DNA from: Bettongia penicillata ogilbyi
Lineage: Eukaryota; Chordata; Mammalia; Diprotodontia; Potoroidae
NCBI GenBank assembly: GCA_023548195.1
Contig: JAJHZJ010000311.1
Coordinates: 8,876,825-8,940,824 of the forward strand
Direction: 5' to 3'
DNA: 64,000 bases
Position 1 is the stretch's first letter, and every line of letters begins with the position of its first letter. This document shows, piece by piece, positions 1 through 11,280 of the stretch. Made by a program: the position numbers and the translations under genes. The notes beneath the pieces were generated by a model. It did not search any database, was not told the DNA's origin, and saw only the letters and a list, made by a program, of their open reading frames with translations.

Positions 1-668
1 CCTCCTGGATTGCTGAAGTGGGGCTGTCTGGGACAAGTCTGGTCCTGCACTGGTCCCATTCAGCAACAACAAGAGAGACCCCCTTCCCCTTTGCAGTTTT
101 CCTAGCCTCACAGGCTAAGAGACTCTTTATCCCTTTGACTGATCCCACTGTTCCAGAAATTTTCCTGGGAAAATATTTTATGAGTCTCTCAAGGTCAACA
201 AGGGGAGGGGAAGAGCATTTCCTGATCATTCTTGGAGCCATCTTGGTGACTTGGATCAAGTAGATGACTTACAGACATTTGATCTGCAGCCTGATAGTCT
301 CAGGAGAAGCTGCTGCAGTTAACTGAGGCTCCAGGCTCTTACTTGCTCAGTTCCACTGAACTCCTGCCCTCAGCTGATATGCCCGAGATTCTACAGTATG
401 GCAGCTGCCTCAGACCACCCAGGGCTTTCTGGTCTACCCTGCCATGGTGGAGACCGTGCTGGTATAGGCTGTGTACTGTGTACTCCTCCAACCCAGTCCA
501 ACATATCCTTCCAGTGTATCCTGGGCTCTGAATCTGTCACACTCTTTCTCCGGTTGGATTCTATCACTCCAAAATCCATTCAGATTCTTATTTTAGAGGT
601 ATCTGAAAGAGTTTGTCTTAGAGCTTATGTGAGTAGTTGCTCTCACTCCTCCATGGTGGCTCTGCCTT
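1..668 (-). mobile_element. L1/HAL1 5'UTR, 5' end of element, cut by window edge
   Basis: This is the promoter-bearing 5' end of a minus-strand L1-type element. It aligns by eye with the 5'UTR at 16.2-17.0 kb, including the detailed order of phrases. The element's 5' terminus lies near 668, where the sense strand reads a decayed GCCAAGATGG-type box (now GCCACCATGG). A second, intact CCAAGATGG box lies at about 235-251. The body of the element runs off the left edge. Open frames here are not coding. Confidence 0.75.
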
Positions 669-1224
669 GATACAGCTTTTTTATAGACCTCGATCTTAGT
701 GAGTTTGACTTCTTGTTCACCTAAGAGGAGACTAAGCCTGCTCAACAGAAAATTGGGCCTTTGAAGTTTGGAGGATGTCCCAAGACTGGACAAGTTACCA
801 CAGCCTGCCTTGATGACCAGATTCACTTCTACATGGGAGCTAGGGATGCTATGTCTACGCAAGTCAAGTGCTGCATTATCCTTGTGAGATGTCCATTCCT
901 TGCTAGAGCTGAGTAAGCCCCCTGTTGTTTACTGTTAAACCACCTACAAAAGTATCATTTCATTCCAATACAGAGCCTACAGTAACTGAACGCTGGCCTG
1001 AGATAGGCCTGCCCATTACAGTTATGATAGAAATAGAAGAGACAACAGTAAAAACAAATTTCGATGATTCTGTTGCTGATTTCTATTAGCCCTTCCTTGC
1101 TTGCTATTCAAATTCTCTCTCCTAGATATGATCTCCCCTTCTCAGTGTTCTGCATAGCCTAATCATCTACTCCTACCCCCATCAACATATATAAACATAA
1201 ATATACTATAGGTGCAAAGTGTTT
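669..1224. other. Unassigned sequence, no gene seen
   Basis: No recognisable repeat, exon or RNA gene was found. Short open frames are at chance level. Confidence 0.5.
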
Positions 1225-1312
1225 TACACACACACACATACACACACATATATACATAAACATTTACCTATAAATATGTATGTATGTGTATACATATATG
1301 TGTGTATGTACA
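1225..1312. repeat. CA/TA/TG compound microsatellite
   Basis: Alternating CA, TA, TATG and TG units are read directly, with interruptions. Confidence 0.9.
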
Positions 1313-1829
1313 TACTGTTTATTTTATGGTTGTGTGAATCTCATCATGATCTTCTTGGTTACTCTGATTAATTAAGGAAAGACTCTCCAATTTTGTTTTG
1401 GAAAGGATGAATTCTGATATGGAGAATGATCCTTACATTGTCTTTATTTCTATTAGAAACTGAAGAAAATTACAGTTGGAAAGATTGAGGTTAACTATAA
1501 TGTAAGTCAGGAATTGGCAATATTTCAGAGGAAGCATTCATTCTAATTTTTTATTTTCCTTAATTTAAGGTTTCATATTTCAGCTGTATCCTGTCTAATG
1601 TACCTTTGCCAGCTGGACAGTGGAGCTGGCTGAGGGTTCCAGTCTTTCAAGGTCACAGATCTAGTCATGAAAGGTTAGACATGAAGGTCAAGCCAGTAGC
1701 ATAGTGGGTATGTTGTGTCATTCATAGTGAATTCAGAGAGTCAAAGAATGACTGAGAACCTAAAATTGCAACTGAGAACTCTACAGGACACATCAGAGAC
1801 AAGAGCTAAAAGGAAAATACAGCAACACT
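1313..1829. other. Unassigned sequence, no gene seen
   Basis: AT-rich and without a supported feature. Confidence 0.5.
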
Positions 1830-2061
1830 CTGTAGAGTAAGAAACCTAAAACATTTTTTTGTGTTTTGGACCCCTTTGTCAATCAAGTGAAGAGTTTTCA
1901 GTGTATAAAATAAAAACATAGAATTACAGAAGAAACCAATTAGGATGAAAATAAATATGTAATATGTTTTTCCCTAAGTTCATATATACCCTGAAATCTA
2001 TTCATAGTAGTAGGGGTGAGGGATGGGGTAGAGTTTAGGGTCCCAAGGTTAAGAACCCTGT
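1830..2061. mobile_element. hAT-like non-autonomous DNA element, copy 1
   Basis: The right end reads GGTTAAGAACCCTG. The left end is a degenerate inverted counterpart (AGAAACCT). The interior, with GGACCCCTTTG and ATAAAAACATAGAATTACA, matches a second copy at 25151-25360. The termini resemble hAT inverted repeats (CAGGGGTTCTTAACC type). No 8-bp target duplication could be confirmed. The family name is unknown to me. Confidence 0.5.
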
Positions 2062-2090
2062 TCTAGAGTCTAGAATTTCTTAAAACAGAT

Positions 2091-2109
2091 CACACACACA
2101 CACACACAC
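2091..2109. repeat. (CA)n microsatellite
   Basis: About nine CA units are read directly. Confidence 0.95.
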
Positions 2110-2609
2110 CCATTCACATATGAAGATGATACTGATCCCAAATCACTAGGATATGGACTTTGAGAGCAATGAAGGGATGGCTCATTTCAGTCATTCTAAC
2201 GAGGGTGACAACATAAACCTAATTAACTATATACATATTTTATGTAAAATATAGTTAAAACAATTTCTTTTTAGGAAGTAAGCAGAAGTGTACCGGCACA
2301 TGTTTGAGAACAGGCCTTTTGAAAAGGTACTTCATGTTTTCAAGTTTCATCTGCATTAGTAACAATTTATTCATCACTTTCTTAAGTCTAGACAATTAAT
2401 AATGTACTGATTCGTGGTGTTTACTGATTTCTGCAGTGTAAATGTTCACCTTTAATATTTAACAATCAGCTTTTTGGAGCTAGCACAAGCTGTCCCTGTT
2501 CACCACTGGGGGAAGTGACCTGTTGGAAAGGGATTTTGAAAACTTCTTGTAGCATTACTTGAGCAGAGTGTTAAAAGAAACCAGGAGTAGAGTGGGAGTG
2601 CATTTCTAA
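2110..2609. other. Unassigned sequence, no gene seen
   Basis: No repeat family or coding potential was recognised. Confidence 0.5.
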
Positions 2610-2735
2610 TCAATTTCATAGACATTTGTTAAGAACCTATTATGTGCCATGTACTGTGATAAGCACTGGGATAAAAATAAGAAAAAGGAAGACAGTTCCT
2701 GCTTGTAACCTCATGAAGGAAGATAATATGGAAAA
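2610..2735 (-). mobile_element. L2 LINE 3' end
   Basis: The phrase TTATGTGCCATGTACTGTG and the following GCACTGGGATA match the inverted L2 3' end, whose sense strand carries the familiar 'AGTGCCTGGCACATAGTAGG' signature. Further L2 of the same orientation follows to about 5.2 kb. The motif CATGATGTT...TGGAGTCAAA at 2776-2826 recurs at 3403-3450, so two L2 copies or a local duplication may overlap here. Confidence 0.7.
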
Positions 2736-3010
2736 GAGTGCCAAGCGGTGGGCAAGTGGAACCACACGCCAGGAGACATGATGTTCTGTGGAGTCAAAGC
2801 AAGCAAAGCCATTGACAGGAAAAAAAATAGTTACCTGGAAAACTGAGTTGTTGTTAAGTCATTTTTCCTTCAAGATATTCCACTTAAGGAGGGCAGCCAT
2901 CCTATTGTTTCTTACCCCAACGTATACCTCTAGACTTGATCATGACCCCAGGGAAGTGCTCCCACTTCCACCACCCCACCCTTTCCAGCTTCTTTTTTCT
3001 GTATGGTATT

Positions 3011-3241
3011 GTTGTTTAGTCATGACCCCATTTAGGTTTTCTTGGCAAAGATGCAGGAGTTGTTTGCCATTTACCTCTCCAGCTCATTTTACAGATGAGG
3101 GAAACTGAGGCAAAAAGTGTTAAGTGATTTACCCAAGATCACACAATTAGTAAGTGTCTGAAGCCAGATTTGAACTTGGGAAGATCAAAGTCTTCCTGAT
3201 TCCAGGTGCTTCACTCTATCCACTGCATCACCTACCTGCCC
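3011..3241 (-). mobile_element. MAR1/SINE-1-type SINE (tRNA head, RTE-like tail)
   Basis: Read on the minus strand, this starts with a tRNA-derived head (the inverse of CTATCCACTGCATCACCTAC). It passes the AAACTGAGGC core and ends in the RTE/BovB-like tail whose inverse is TAGTCATGACCCCATTT. It interrupts the surrounding L2. SINEs of this type are moved by RTE LINEs. Confidence 0.85.
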
Positions 3242-3369
3242 AAGTTTAGTCATTTATAAAAGAAGATTTTGAAAGTTTATTGCTTTACCTTCCAGTCATA
3301 TAATCCCAGAGCAGAGGCAAATAAGGGAGTCTATAAAGTGTTGAGCACCAAAAGTTGAATCAATCTGCA

Positions 3370-3821
3370 TGGTGATAGGATTTCAGATTATCCTGGGGGA
3401 AGCATGATGTTCCCTGGAGTCAAATCTGGTAAAGTTACTGATAGAAAATGGAAACAGACAGTTAAAAGGTATAGAGATGGGAATTGAAGTGTTGGGTACA
3501 AGAAATATCAAGGACATCAATTTGGCTGGATCACAAACTGAGGTGGAATTGGAATACTGCATAATAAGGTTGGAAAGGTATGTTGGATCCCAGGTGTGAA
3601 GATTTTTACAAGACATATTTGATCCAAGAGGCAATAGATAGCCACTAGAATTTATTGAGATGTGAACCAAAGAGGTTGAATATATACTTTAAGAAAATTA
3701 CTGTCAGTTTTGGAGAACACATTAGAGAAGGAAGAGGATTGAGGCAATTAGGTTTTTACAATAGACTAGTTGGAGGTGATAAGGCCCTGAAATAGGGTGG
3801 TGGCTATATAAGTAAAGAAAC
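3370..3821 (-). mobile_element. L2 LINE, 3' half
   Basis: The order of phrases (AGGACATCAATTTGGCTGGA, GGCAATAGATAGCCACTAGA, GAGGCAATTAGG, GGGTGGTGGC) follows inverted marsupial L2. The element continues at 4557 after the L1 5'UTR insertion. Confidence 0.75.
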
Positions 3822-4556
3822 TGTGGGTGGAACCAAGATGGATGGAGTGAAAGGAGGGATTCACCTGGGCTCCTCCCCAAATCCTTTCAAATACTTCTAA
3901 ACCATGAATTTGAACAAATTCTAGAGGGGCAGAAACCACAAGACAAAAGTGTGGCAGATTTCCAGACTAAAATAACCTGAAAGGGTCCACTAGAAGGAGG
4001 ACTGGGAGAGGAGGGCAGTCTATTGTGCAGGCTGCACCAGTATAGACTTGACCATAACAAAACTAGAGCAGACCACAGGGGACTGAATCATGGGCGACAG
4101 TGGCTATTCCCAGACCTCTCAGCCTGGGGGAAGGGAGGCAGCTGGGGGTTGGGAGGGCTGTCATAGCTGGATGAGAGGGAAGTACAGTTTTGTGCAAGGC
4201 CTCCTACAGCAGCAGCAGCAGCTGCTTCTGGGGCTATCAGCCCACAGACTGAATGTTTGAAAGTCATTCATTTAAACATCCAGAAGCCAAGATGATAGAA
4301 TAGGCAATAAATCTCTTTCACCTTCCCTTGTTGACTTTAAAAAAAACCCAGAGAGTATTTATTACCCCAGGAGAAATCCTGGAATAGTGGAGCCAGAAGA
4401 AAGACAGGGTGCAACAGTCTTTTAGTTCAGAAGGCTAGGGGGATTAACAGTAAAGTTCCTTCTTGCTGTGGCTGAAAGGGACCGGGACAGGATGGAAGGC
4501 ATCCCAGCAATCCAGCAGCAAGTTCCACTTCAGTGGACCAGTGGGAAATCCTGAAA
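3822..4556 (+). mobile_element. L1 5'UTR-only insertion inside L2
   Basis: A sense-strand L1 5'UTR starts with AACCAAGATGGATGG at 3831 and has a second CCAAGATG box near 4283. It ends at about 4550 in CCTG plus a short A run. There is no ORF1, ORF2 or 3'UTR, yet L2 resumes directly on the right (GGGACAGATATGAGAGA). Flanking AAAGAAAC and GAAAAAAT may be a decayed target duplication of L2 GAGAGAAT. The insertion therefore carries only promoter sequence. Confidence 0.65.
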
Positions 4557-4593
4557 AAATGGGACAGATATGAGAGATACTACTGGGTAATTT
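4557..4593 (-). mobile_element. L2 LINE, short segment between insertions
   Basis: GGGACAGATATGAGAGA matches the L2 phrase also seen at 6722-6742 (GGACGGATATGAGAGATG). Confidence 0.6.
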
Positions 4594-4842
4594 GGGGCAG
4601 CTAGGCATCACAGTAGATTAGAAGGCTGTGCTTGTGGTCCAGAGAATCCAAACTCAAATCTGACCTCAGACACTTACTTACAAATTGTATGACCCTGGAC
4701 AAGTCACTCAACCCTGTTTGCCCCAGCTCTTCTTCTGTAAAAGGAGCTGGAGAAAAATATGGAAACCTACTCCAGTGTCTTTGACAAGAGAACTCCAAAT
4801 GGAGTCACAAAAAAATCAGACATGACTGATACTGATTGAACT
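4594..4842 (+). mobile_element. MAR1/SINE-1-type SINE
   Basis: It begins GGGGCAGCTAGGCATCACAG, the tRNA-like head. It continues with AAATCTGACCTCAGACACTT and TGACCCTGGACAAGTCACTC, and ends in the RTE-like tail CAGACATGACTGATACTGA. It is inserted in L2. Confidence 0.9.
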
Positions 4843-5245
4843 CTGCCACTATCACATTTTGGATTAGGAAATGACAAAATTTGGCAACTGATTTTACATG
4901 CTCAGTGAGGGAAAGTGGGGAATCAAAGCTGATGCCAAAGTTTCAAAGTTGAGTATTTAAAAGAATGGTGGTTCTCTCTCAGTCATATGGAAGTTTGGAA
5001 AAGCTATAGCTATTCAAAGCTGGAGGTGCACTGTTGAGAGATAATAAGATTTGATTAGGACACTGAATTTGAGATACATTTGGGACATCCAGTTTGAAAA
5101 CTCTAACGAGTAATTAGAGATACACAACTGGAGTTTAAGAGAAAGAATAAGCTTGGACATGGAGTTTGGGGACACATCTGAATAGAGATAACCATATCTA
5201 TTGGAGGTGACTAGGTCACCCATTTAGAGAAAGTAGAGAGAGAAT
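4843..5245 (-). mobile_element. L2 LINE continuation
   Basis: GGAAATGACAAAATTTGGCA, GTGAGGGAAAGTGGGGAAT and GGGACATCCAGTTTGAAAA are inverted L2 ORF/3' phrases and align with the copy at 6500-6960. Confidence 0.75.
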
Positions 5246-5739
5246 CAAAACAAAATTAACAGAGAGAGTTTATGGGTTTAAAAGAGAAAGAAGGAATCCA
5301 CAAAATTTTCAAAAGCCAGGATATTTTAGAGGAAACTCCTTTTATTATTCTCTACTTCTTCCTTATATAAACATGACCACAGGCAACCTGGGGACTCAGC
5401 CTGCTGTTCAATCCTGCTTAGGCCTTCTAGACTCCAGTAATAGCTTCCATGGGGAATTCATCAGCAGTTCTCAAATGACTCAGATATATGTTTCTATGCT
5501 TTTTCACATCATTAATTAGATTAGCAGTATGGCTCTTTCCGAATCATCTAGCATGACACCTTTGGAATCTATCCCACATGTTGTCAGCCTTGAGAAATAG
5601 AACTCTAAGTGTAGCTGGCCATAGCACTGAGGTACTGAATGAGATTTCTTTAAGAATCATTAACAACAGGAGAGACGTATCTCTATGTAGGTATTTTTGT
5701 TTGTTTTAATTAAATGACATATAGAGTTACTTTCATGCT
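5246..5739. other. Unassigned sequence, no gene seen
   Basis: No supported feature. Confidence 0.5.
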
Positions 5740-5900
5740 TTCAAGAAACACAAATCACCTATTGTGAACAGCATACTTTCAGATGCTAGGGGAAATACAA
5801 GTTTAGACAAGACATAAAACCTGCCTTCATGGAATATGTAGTCTAGTGAGTACTGAAGTACAAACACAAATAAAAATAGTATAATGGAAACAGACAATTA
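5740..5900 (-). mobile_element. L2 LINE 3' end fragment
   Basis: GGAAATACAAGTTTAGACAA, CCTGCCTTCATGGAATATG and GTCTAGTGAGTACTGAAG follow the inverted L2 3' end. Confidence 0.6.
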
Positions 5901-6499
5901 TGAAGGGTCACATACTGTCTAGAGATCAAGGTTGTTATTGAACAAGAGATTTGCCTCCTCTCTTACCTGAGTCACAGGCACTGGGGGAGCCCCTGATGCC
6001 CCCTGCCTTTGCTCCCCACCCAATACAAATTGTGCAGGATAATACATGATCTGGGCTAATTAGCCTGGAAAAAAGAGAACCAGAAAGGCAAATGAAAAGA
6101 AAGCAGGAGGGCCTTTCTCAACACTAGATCCTCCCCTGCCATGAATATTCAATGAGAAGATCTGACTGAGCTAGGCACAATATCCAAACTCTGGGCAAGG
6201 GAAGAAATTTTACTAAAGGCTTATCATGAGACATTTTGTAACCCAAAGCAGAAAGACACTTGTTGATCAGTTTAGGAGAGAATTATCCCCTGGTCATAGA
6301 AAATAAAAATTTGTCCAGAGAAAAGTGGAGCTGTTGGAAATAGGTGACAAAAAATAGAGGTTTTAGATAGTTTGAGGGAATGCTGGAATTGGGCTATTGG
6401 AAGAACTATAACACTACAGGTAGTGTTATATTGTAATCCTACAATATTCCAGGTTTTCAAGAACTCTCACCATCTCTTAGTGATGAAATGGAGAGCAGC
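5901..6499. other. Unassigned sequence, no gene seen
   Basis: No gene or named repeat was recognised. Confidence 0.5.
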
Positions 6500-6960
6500 A
6501 AGGTAGAACTAGAAAAAATGATAATGGTGAGGACCCAAAATGCATGCCATGCATGAAGTTTAAGAGTGGAAAGGTTGGTTTAAAAAAATCATTTTGGTAG
6601 ATTTGTGGAGAAGTCATTGGAGAAGGGAGAGACTTGAGGCAATTAGGAGGCTATTACAAAAGTACAGATAAAGGTGATAAGAGCCTGCAATACGATATGG
6701 CTATGTGAGTAGAGAGAATAGGACGGATATGAGAGATGTTACTGTGGAGTTGGAAATGACATGATTTAGCAACTGATTTTATACATGAAGTGAGGGAGAG
6801 TGAGGAATGAAGGATAGCACCAAGGTTTTAAACACAAGTATCTGGTAGAATGACGGTTACCTCTTAGTCATATGGAGGTTTAGAAGGAGTGTAATTATTT
6901 GAGGCTAGAGTGTCTTAGGCAGAAACAAAGCAGCAATTTAGCATGAAGCAAATGAGTTGC
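6500..6960 (-). mobile_element. L2 LINE fragment
   Basis: GAGGCAATTAGGAGGCTATT, GACGGATATGAGAGATG and GGCTAGAGTGTCTTAGGC match the inverted L2 at 3.4-5.2 kb in order. Confidence 0.75.
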
Positions 6961-7439
6961 CAGTAAAAGGGAAACAAGGTACCTAGCTGCTGTCGGAGTA
7001 GCAATGCCTGCCTCCTCCCTTTCTGGGTGACCTATCTAAAGAAGTACTTTAAGTTGCTCTGGAAAATATTCCAATAGAATGAGGAAAGGGACCTTTTGAT
7101 TGTCTATGGATTCAGAGGTTAGTCCTTACCTAATAAACGAAGCTTTTTTGTTTTGTTTTGTCTGTTTTTACAATTTGAAATTTTGAAAGTCAGAATCCTT
7201 GTAAGGGAAATTTGTTTTCACAATAAGAACATCAGATACTGACCTTCCAAGGTTCCATTTGCATAGGGGCAATAGGCCATGTATTTGATAAGATCCTAAA
7301 GTCAACCCAGTTTCTTTCATGCCTGGTGGGATTCTTTGACATAAAGTTTCCAAAGTGAGGAAGGAAGAGAGTCTATAATCCAGGGTCAAGGAGTGGCATG
7401 ATAGAAGATGAGGAGGCAGGATGGTGCAAGCATGTTCTA
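6961..7439. other. Unassigned sequence, no gene seen
   Basis: Nothing supported. Confidence 0.5.
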
Positions 7440-7880
7440 AGTACAGATAGTAATAGCCTAGTTTAAAAAATGATAGACACTATATATAGTAGAAAAAAAT
7501 AAATGCCAAGCGTAGGAGTTTGATTTTCATAAATAGGGAGTCATTGAAGAATTTTGAGAAAAAAAATGACATGACCAGATTTGTATATAAGATAATCCAT
7601 AAAGATGTGAAGGAGGAGCTTTAGGGAGAGGAGAATGAGGATTTAGAACGTATCAGTGGGTAGTAATGAGAACACTTACTATGGCTACAACAATGGGGAT
7701 AAAGAAGATGATATGGATATGAGATGCTGGGGAGGTAAAATGGACAAAACTTGATGACTGATTGTATGTGAGGTGAGAGAAAAGAAAAAGAAAAAGTCAA
7801 GATTATAAGATTATAAACATAGATTATAAACATAGGAGAGTATATGAATGATGGTGCCATGTACAGAAATGTTGGAATGA
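7440..7880 (-). mobile_element. L2 LINE fragment
   Basis: ATGACATGACCAGATTTG, GAGATGCTGGGGAGGTAAAA and ACTTGATGACTGATTGTATG are inverted L2 phrases. The fragment is strongly decayed. Confidence 0.6.
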
Positions 7881-8154
7881 GAAACAGGTGTAGTGTGTGA
7901 GAATATATACTTGTTTTTACAGAATTACAAAATACAGGGACAGAAAGATCATCTAATTTTCAAAAATTTTGGCAAAATGAGTTAATACATTTCTGAATCT
8001 ACTTATCTATTAATGTCTTCTCATGTATGAACTCCCTCATGGGCTCCATTTATGGAGCAAATATCAACACAATAGAAAACATGAAATTCTATTAGTTACC
8101 AAAATATTTTGTTTATAAATATTTAGAAATATTGATCAGGTCCCATATCATCAC

Positions 8155-8338
8155 CTACAATTAGATGTTTCAAACATGACCCACAGACATCTCAAGCTCA
8201 AATTTCCCAAAATGAAATCATCCTCTCCTTCTCTTTTGAACTCAAGAGTTTCTGTCAAGGGCACTATCATTCTCTAGTCCCCCAGTCTCATGGTCTCACC
8301 ATTATTTCTGACTTCTTACTTTCTTTTGCCCCACATAT
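8155..8338 (+). mobile_element. L2 LINE, left part, split by a solo LTR
   Basis: GACATCTCAAGCTCAAATTT and AGTTTCTGTCAAGGGCACT follow L2 ORF2 C-terminal sequence on the plus strand. The copy stops at CCCCACATAT and resumes after the LTR at 8779. Confidence 0.75.
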
Positions 8339-8778
8339 TGTGGGGAAAATATTTCACTATTTATTACTATTGTTTGAACCTGACTTTATGTGACTAGAAT
8401 ATTGTCTAACTCAAAGCTTACCACAGAGGTCAGGCTAACCTCAGAAATACTTCAACGAAGCCAGATGTTTACAAGGAATTCTAAGATCCCACTCACATCT
8501 TGTTTTGGATTCACCCAAATTATATTGAATGTTTACACTTATCTGATGTATATTTATATCACATCTCAAACGACCTTACCTGTATATGAACTGCCCTTTT
8601 CTGGAAACTGCCTACAAGCAGTTTTTAATACTGGTGCTCTTATCTGAACTTTATATAACGCAAATTTCACAGGCACTTGAAAATAAGCCACATCTTTTTC
8701 TGACTTTCCTCTGCCAAATGATCTGATAAAATTCTTTCTAAAACTTTTTCAGGTTTTGGGATTTTTTTTCAACTGACA
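8339..8778 (+). mobile_element. Solo LTR, class I-like, 4-bp target duplication
   Basis: A 440-bp block starts TGTGGGGAAAATAT and ends AACTGACA, flanked by ATAT at 8335-8338 and 8779-8782. Removing it with one ATAT restores a continuous L2 line (CCCCACATAT then TCGTTCAGTTACCAAATC). A TATA box (TATATAA) lies at 8652-8658, which suggests plus orientation. A 4-bp duplication is typical of gammaretrovirus-like class I ERVs. No internal viral genes are present, so this is a solo LTR left by recombination. The open frame at 8390-8647 inside it is not a gene. Confidence 0.75.
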
Positions 8779-9168
8779 ATATTCGTTCAGTTACCAAATC
8801 TTATTTCTCTTTCCACAATATTTTTTACATCTTAGTCTTTTTCTCTGTTCACATGGCCGCCACCTTAGTCCAGACTCACATGACTTCTCACCTTGATTAT
8901 TCAATTAGTCTTAAGGACTAAAGTCTCCCCACTCTCTAATCCATCCTCCATACAACACAGTTCCAAAATACTTTTCCTAAAGCATAAATCTGAACTTTTC
9001 TCTCCACTACACAATAACCTCCAATGTCTCCCTATTATTTCAAGAGTAAAATATAAGCTTCTCTGCATGGAACTTTTAGCCCGTTACCTACCTTTCCAGA
9101 CTTATACATTCTCAAATTCTATAGTCCAGCCCACCTAGTCCTCTTGCTGTTCCTCATGCAACTCACTC
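8779..9168 (+). mobile_element. L2 LINE, right part
   Basis: TTCACATGGCCGCCACCTTA, CTCTCTAATCCATCCTCCAT, TTTTCCTAAAGCATAAATCT and CTTGCTGTTCCTCATGCAAC are L2 ORF2 C-terminal and 3' phrases in the correct order. Confidence 0.8.
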
Positions 9169-9344
9169 TATATTACCATGAATCAGCAGTTATAGGATCA
9201 GGGTCAAATTGTGTGTACTACTGTGCTGCCTTAAGTGGGAAATTCAAGAGAAGCATATGACTTAGTCTCTAATCTCAAGAAAAGTATTTCTGGTAAGAAA
9301 TGAAAGCAGAAAAACATTTTTTCTTATCATGCAGAAACTATTTT

Positions 9345-9470
9345 ATAAACGGTAAAGCATTACATAAATTTAGTTTATTTTTAATGAGTAGCAGTGTTTG
9401 TAGTTGTAGTAGCAGCACAGCAACAGTAATAGTGGTGGTAATTGTGGTGGTGGTGGTGGAGATAGTAGTA
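9345..9470 (+). repeat. SINE tail followed by GTA/GTG-rich trinucleotide repeat
   Basis: GGTAAAGCATTACATAAATTT resembles a THER1/MIR 3' tail. It is followed by imperfect GTA, GCA and GTG units to about 9470, the usual microsatellite seeded at a SINE end. Confidence 0.5.
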
Positions 9471-11217
9471 ATTCCTTCAAAGGTAAGAATAAAATTGAGA
9501 TATCAGAAAAAATGGTCCTTCAAAATTAAAGTGATATTTCTGAATACAGAAGGTTGGATCTAATAATCTGGAGGCCTTTGTCTATTTCTTTGATTGTTTT
9601 TAATAGGGTTGATGACAAAATATTTCACAAAACACTTATTGTGCCTCATTTGAAAGAATACCTTTCTCCCATTTTGCAGAATTTTAGATAAAATGAAATT
9701 ATCTCCCTCCTGGAATAATCAGCAGTTTAGTTTCAGAATTGGAAAAGGCACCCAATTGCTCTGTCATCTTGTGTTCACTCAGTCACGTTCTTTTCCTTCA
9801 GCCAATCTTGTCATCTTTCAGCTGTTCCTGAAGAAAAAAGTACTTCTGTGACTGATGATTGTCCAGAAGGCAGAGGAGTGTGGGCCTAGCACAGGACACC
9901 CATTGTCAGGTGTTGTGTTCTGAATAAGGCTGGGAAGCCATGGAACATTAAAAATCAGCTTCTAAAGAGTTGGAAGATTAACAGAGAAGTGCCATCCAAA
10001 GACTCACACACTTATCAAAGGAGGGGGGTAGTAGGGTGAGAATCATCAGTAAGGAGACTCCTGTCTCCCTAATTGTGTTCTTAATTGGAGAAGGCAGCTT
10101 GCTTTCTCCTTTCTCCTAATAGGTTATCTTTTCATCTTCTCCCTGCTGTCAGTTTTTCTCTTGAGGATCCATATGCATGTGTTAGGCTTGATGTGGGTGG
10201 CAAGGAGAAAAGGGGAAGTTAGGGAGTAGAGCTTGTCATAATAAAGACCACGGTTTTGAGCCAAACCTAGTAGCCCAAGAAAAGAAACAGGATTGCGCCC
10301 TGGGGTTACCGTATGTTCTAAAGGCAGATTTCTCTTTAGCAGCTCTGCGTTGGTGTTATTTCTGACACTGCTCATGCCTTTCATCAAATGATGATATGTA
10401 AAGCTAACCTTTGCCATAGTTGCATAACCTAATGTTTACTTACTGTAAATGACTTAGAGAATATTCCCTATCTTCCAGTTTATGTTGACATCATGAAAAA
10501 GCACATTTTTATCTTGATCTGTGGAGATTTAAGGAAGAAACCTTATTAAGCAATCTTTACTGTCAGCATGCTTATTTTTCTCCCTCATTCCTGTGGGAAG
10601 GAAGGATTTTTATCACCCAAAAAATGTTGCTTATCATAAGTTTATTCTGAAGGCTTTATTCATGTCTTAATCACATTCTCTCTTCATTTGTGAATTCTCA
10701 TTGAGATAGTCTTTCTTGACGCCTGTGAAGAAATTCAGAATAGTTCACTTGGTCTAAATCTATGAAAGTTTGGCCTGGATGACCAATGACACACCCAGAC
10801 AATCATAGGAATATTTCTCAATATATGGAATTAAGATCTATAGAAATTTGGAGTTGTAGATTTGTAAATTCCTTTCACATGCTCTGACCTTGTGCAGAAA
10901 CAATTTAGAGATTTTTCCTATTCTAGAAAATGATACCACATTATTATGATTGTAATGCTACTATTAATATATCAGATCTTCACAATTCTTCTAAACTAAC
11001 ATTCTTAATTAGCAAGAGCCTCATTAACTCTAAAACTTTTCACAAGGATATATCACCTGATTGGGTTTTATTCCTAGTAAAAACTTGCTCGAGAAGGATG
11101 GTTTGGTTTCATATTTGTTTTATTGAAAATCTCCTTCACAATTTAAGAAAAATATATTCCCTTTGATAGTCATGACTTGTAACATTATTTCTCTTCAGGA
11201 AAATTAATATACAAGAT
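9471..11217. other. Unassigned sequence, no gene seen
   Basis: There are no recognised repeats. A 97-residue minus-strand frame (10124-10417) has no motif, context or codon evidence for coding. Confidence 0.5.
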
Positions 11218-11280
11218 GCTTTGGTATATTAAAAAGAGTGTTGAATCTGGAGTCAGAAGACCTGATTTCAAATTTCAAGT
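11218..11280 (+). mobile_element. THER1/MIR-type SINE, left half, split by solo LTR
   Basis: CTGGAGTCAGAAGACCTGA and the following TTTCAAATTT match the tRNA-derived head of a marsupial CORE-SINE. The sequence breaks at CAAGT and resumes at 11745. Confidence 0.8.

Noticed and set aside
18..670. Plus-strand frames of 81, 62 and 90 codons at the window start
   Set aside because: They are antisense readings of an L1 5'UTR, which is non-coding.
3011..3241. tRNA gene suggested by SINE heads
   Set aside because: SINE heads here and elsewhere are tRNA-derived but lack a foldable cloverleaf and run into SINE bodies.
10124..10417. 97-codon minus-strand frame in otherwise empty sequence
   Set aside because: No motif, homologue or splice context was recognised, and the length is expected by chance.
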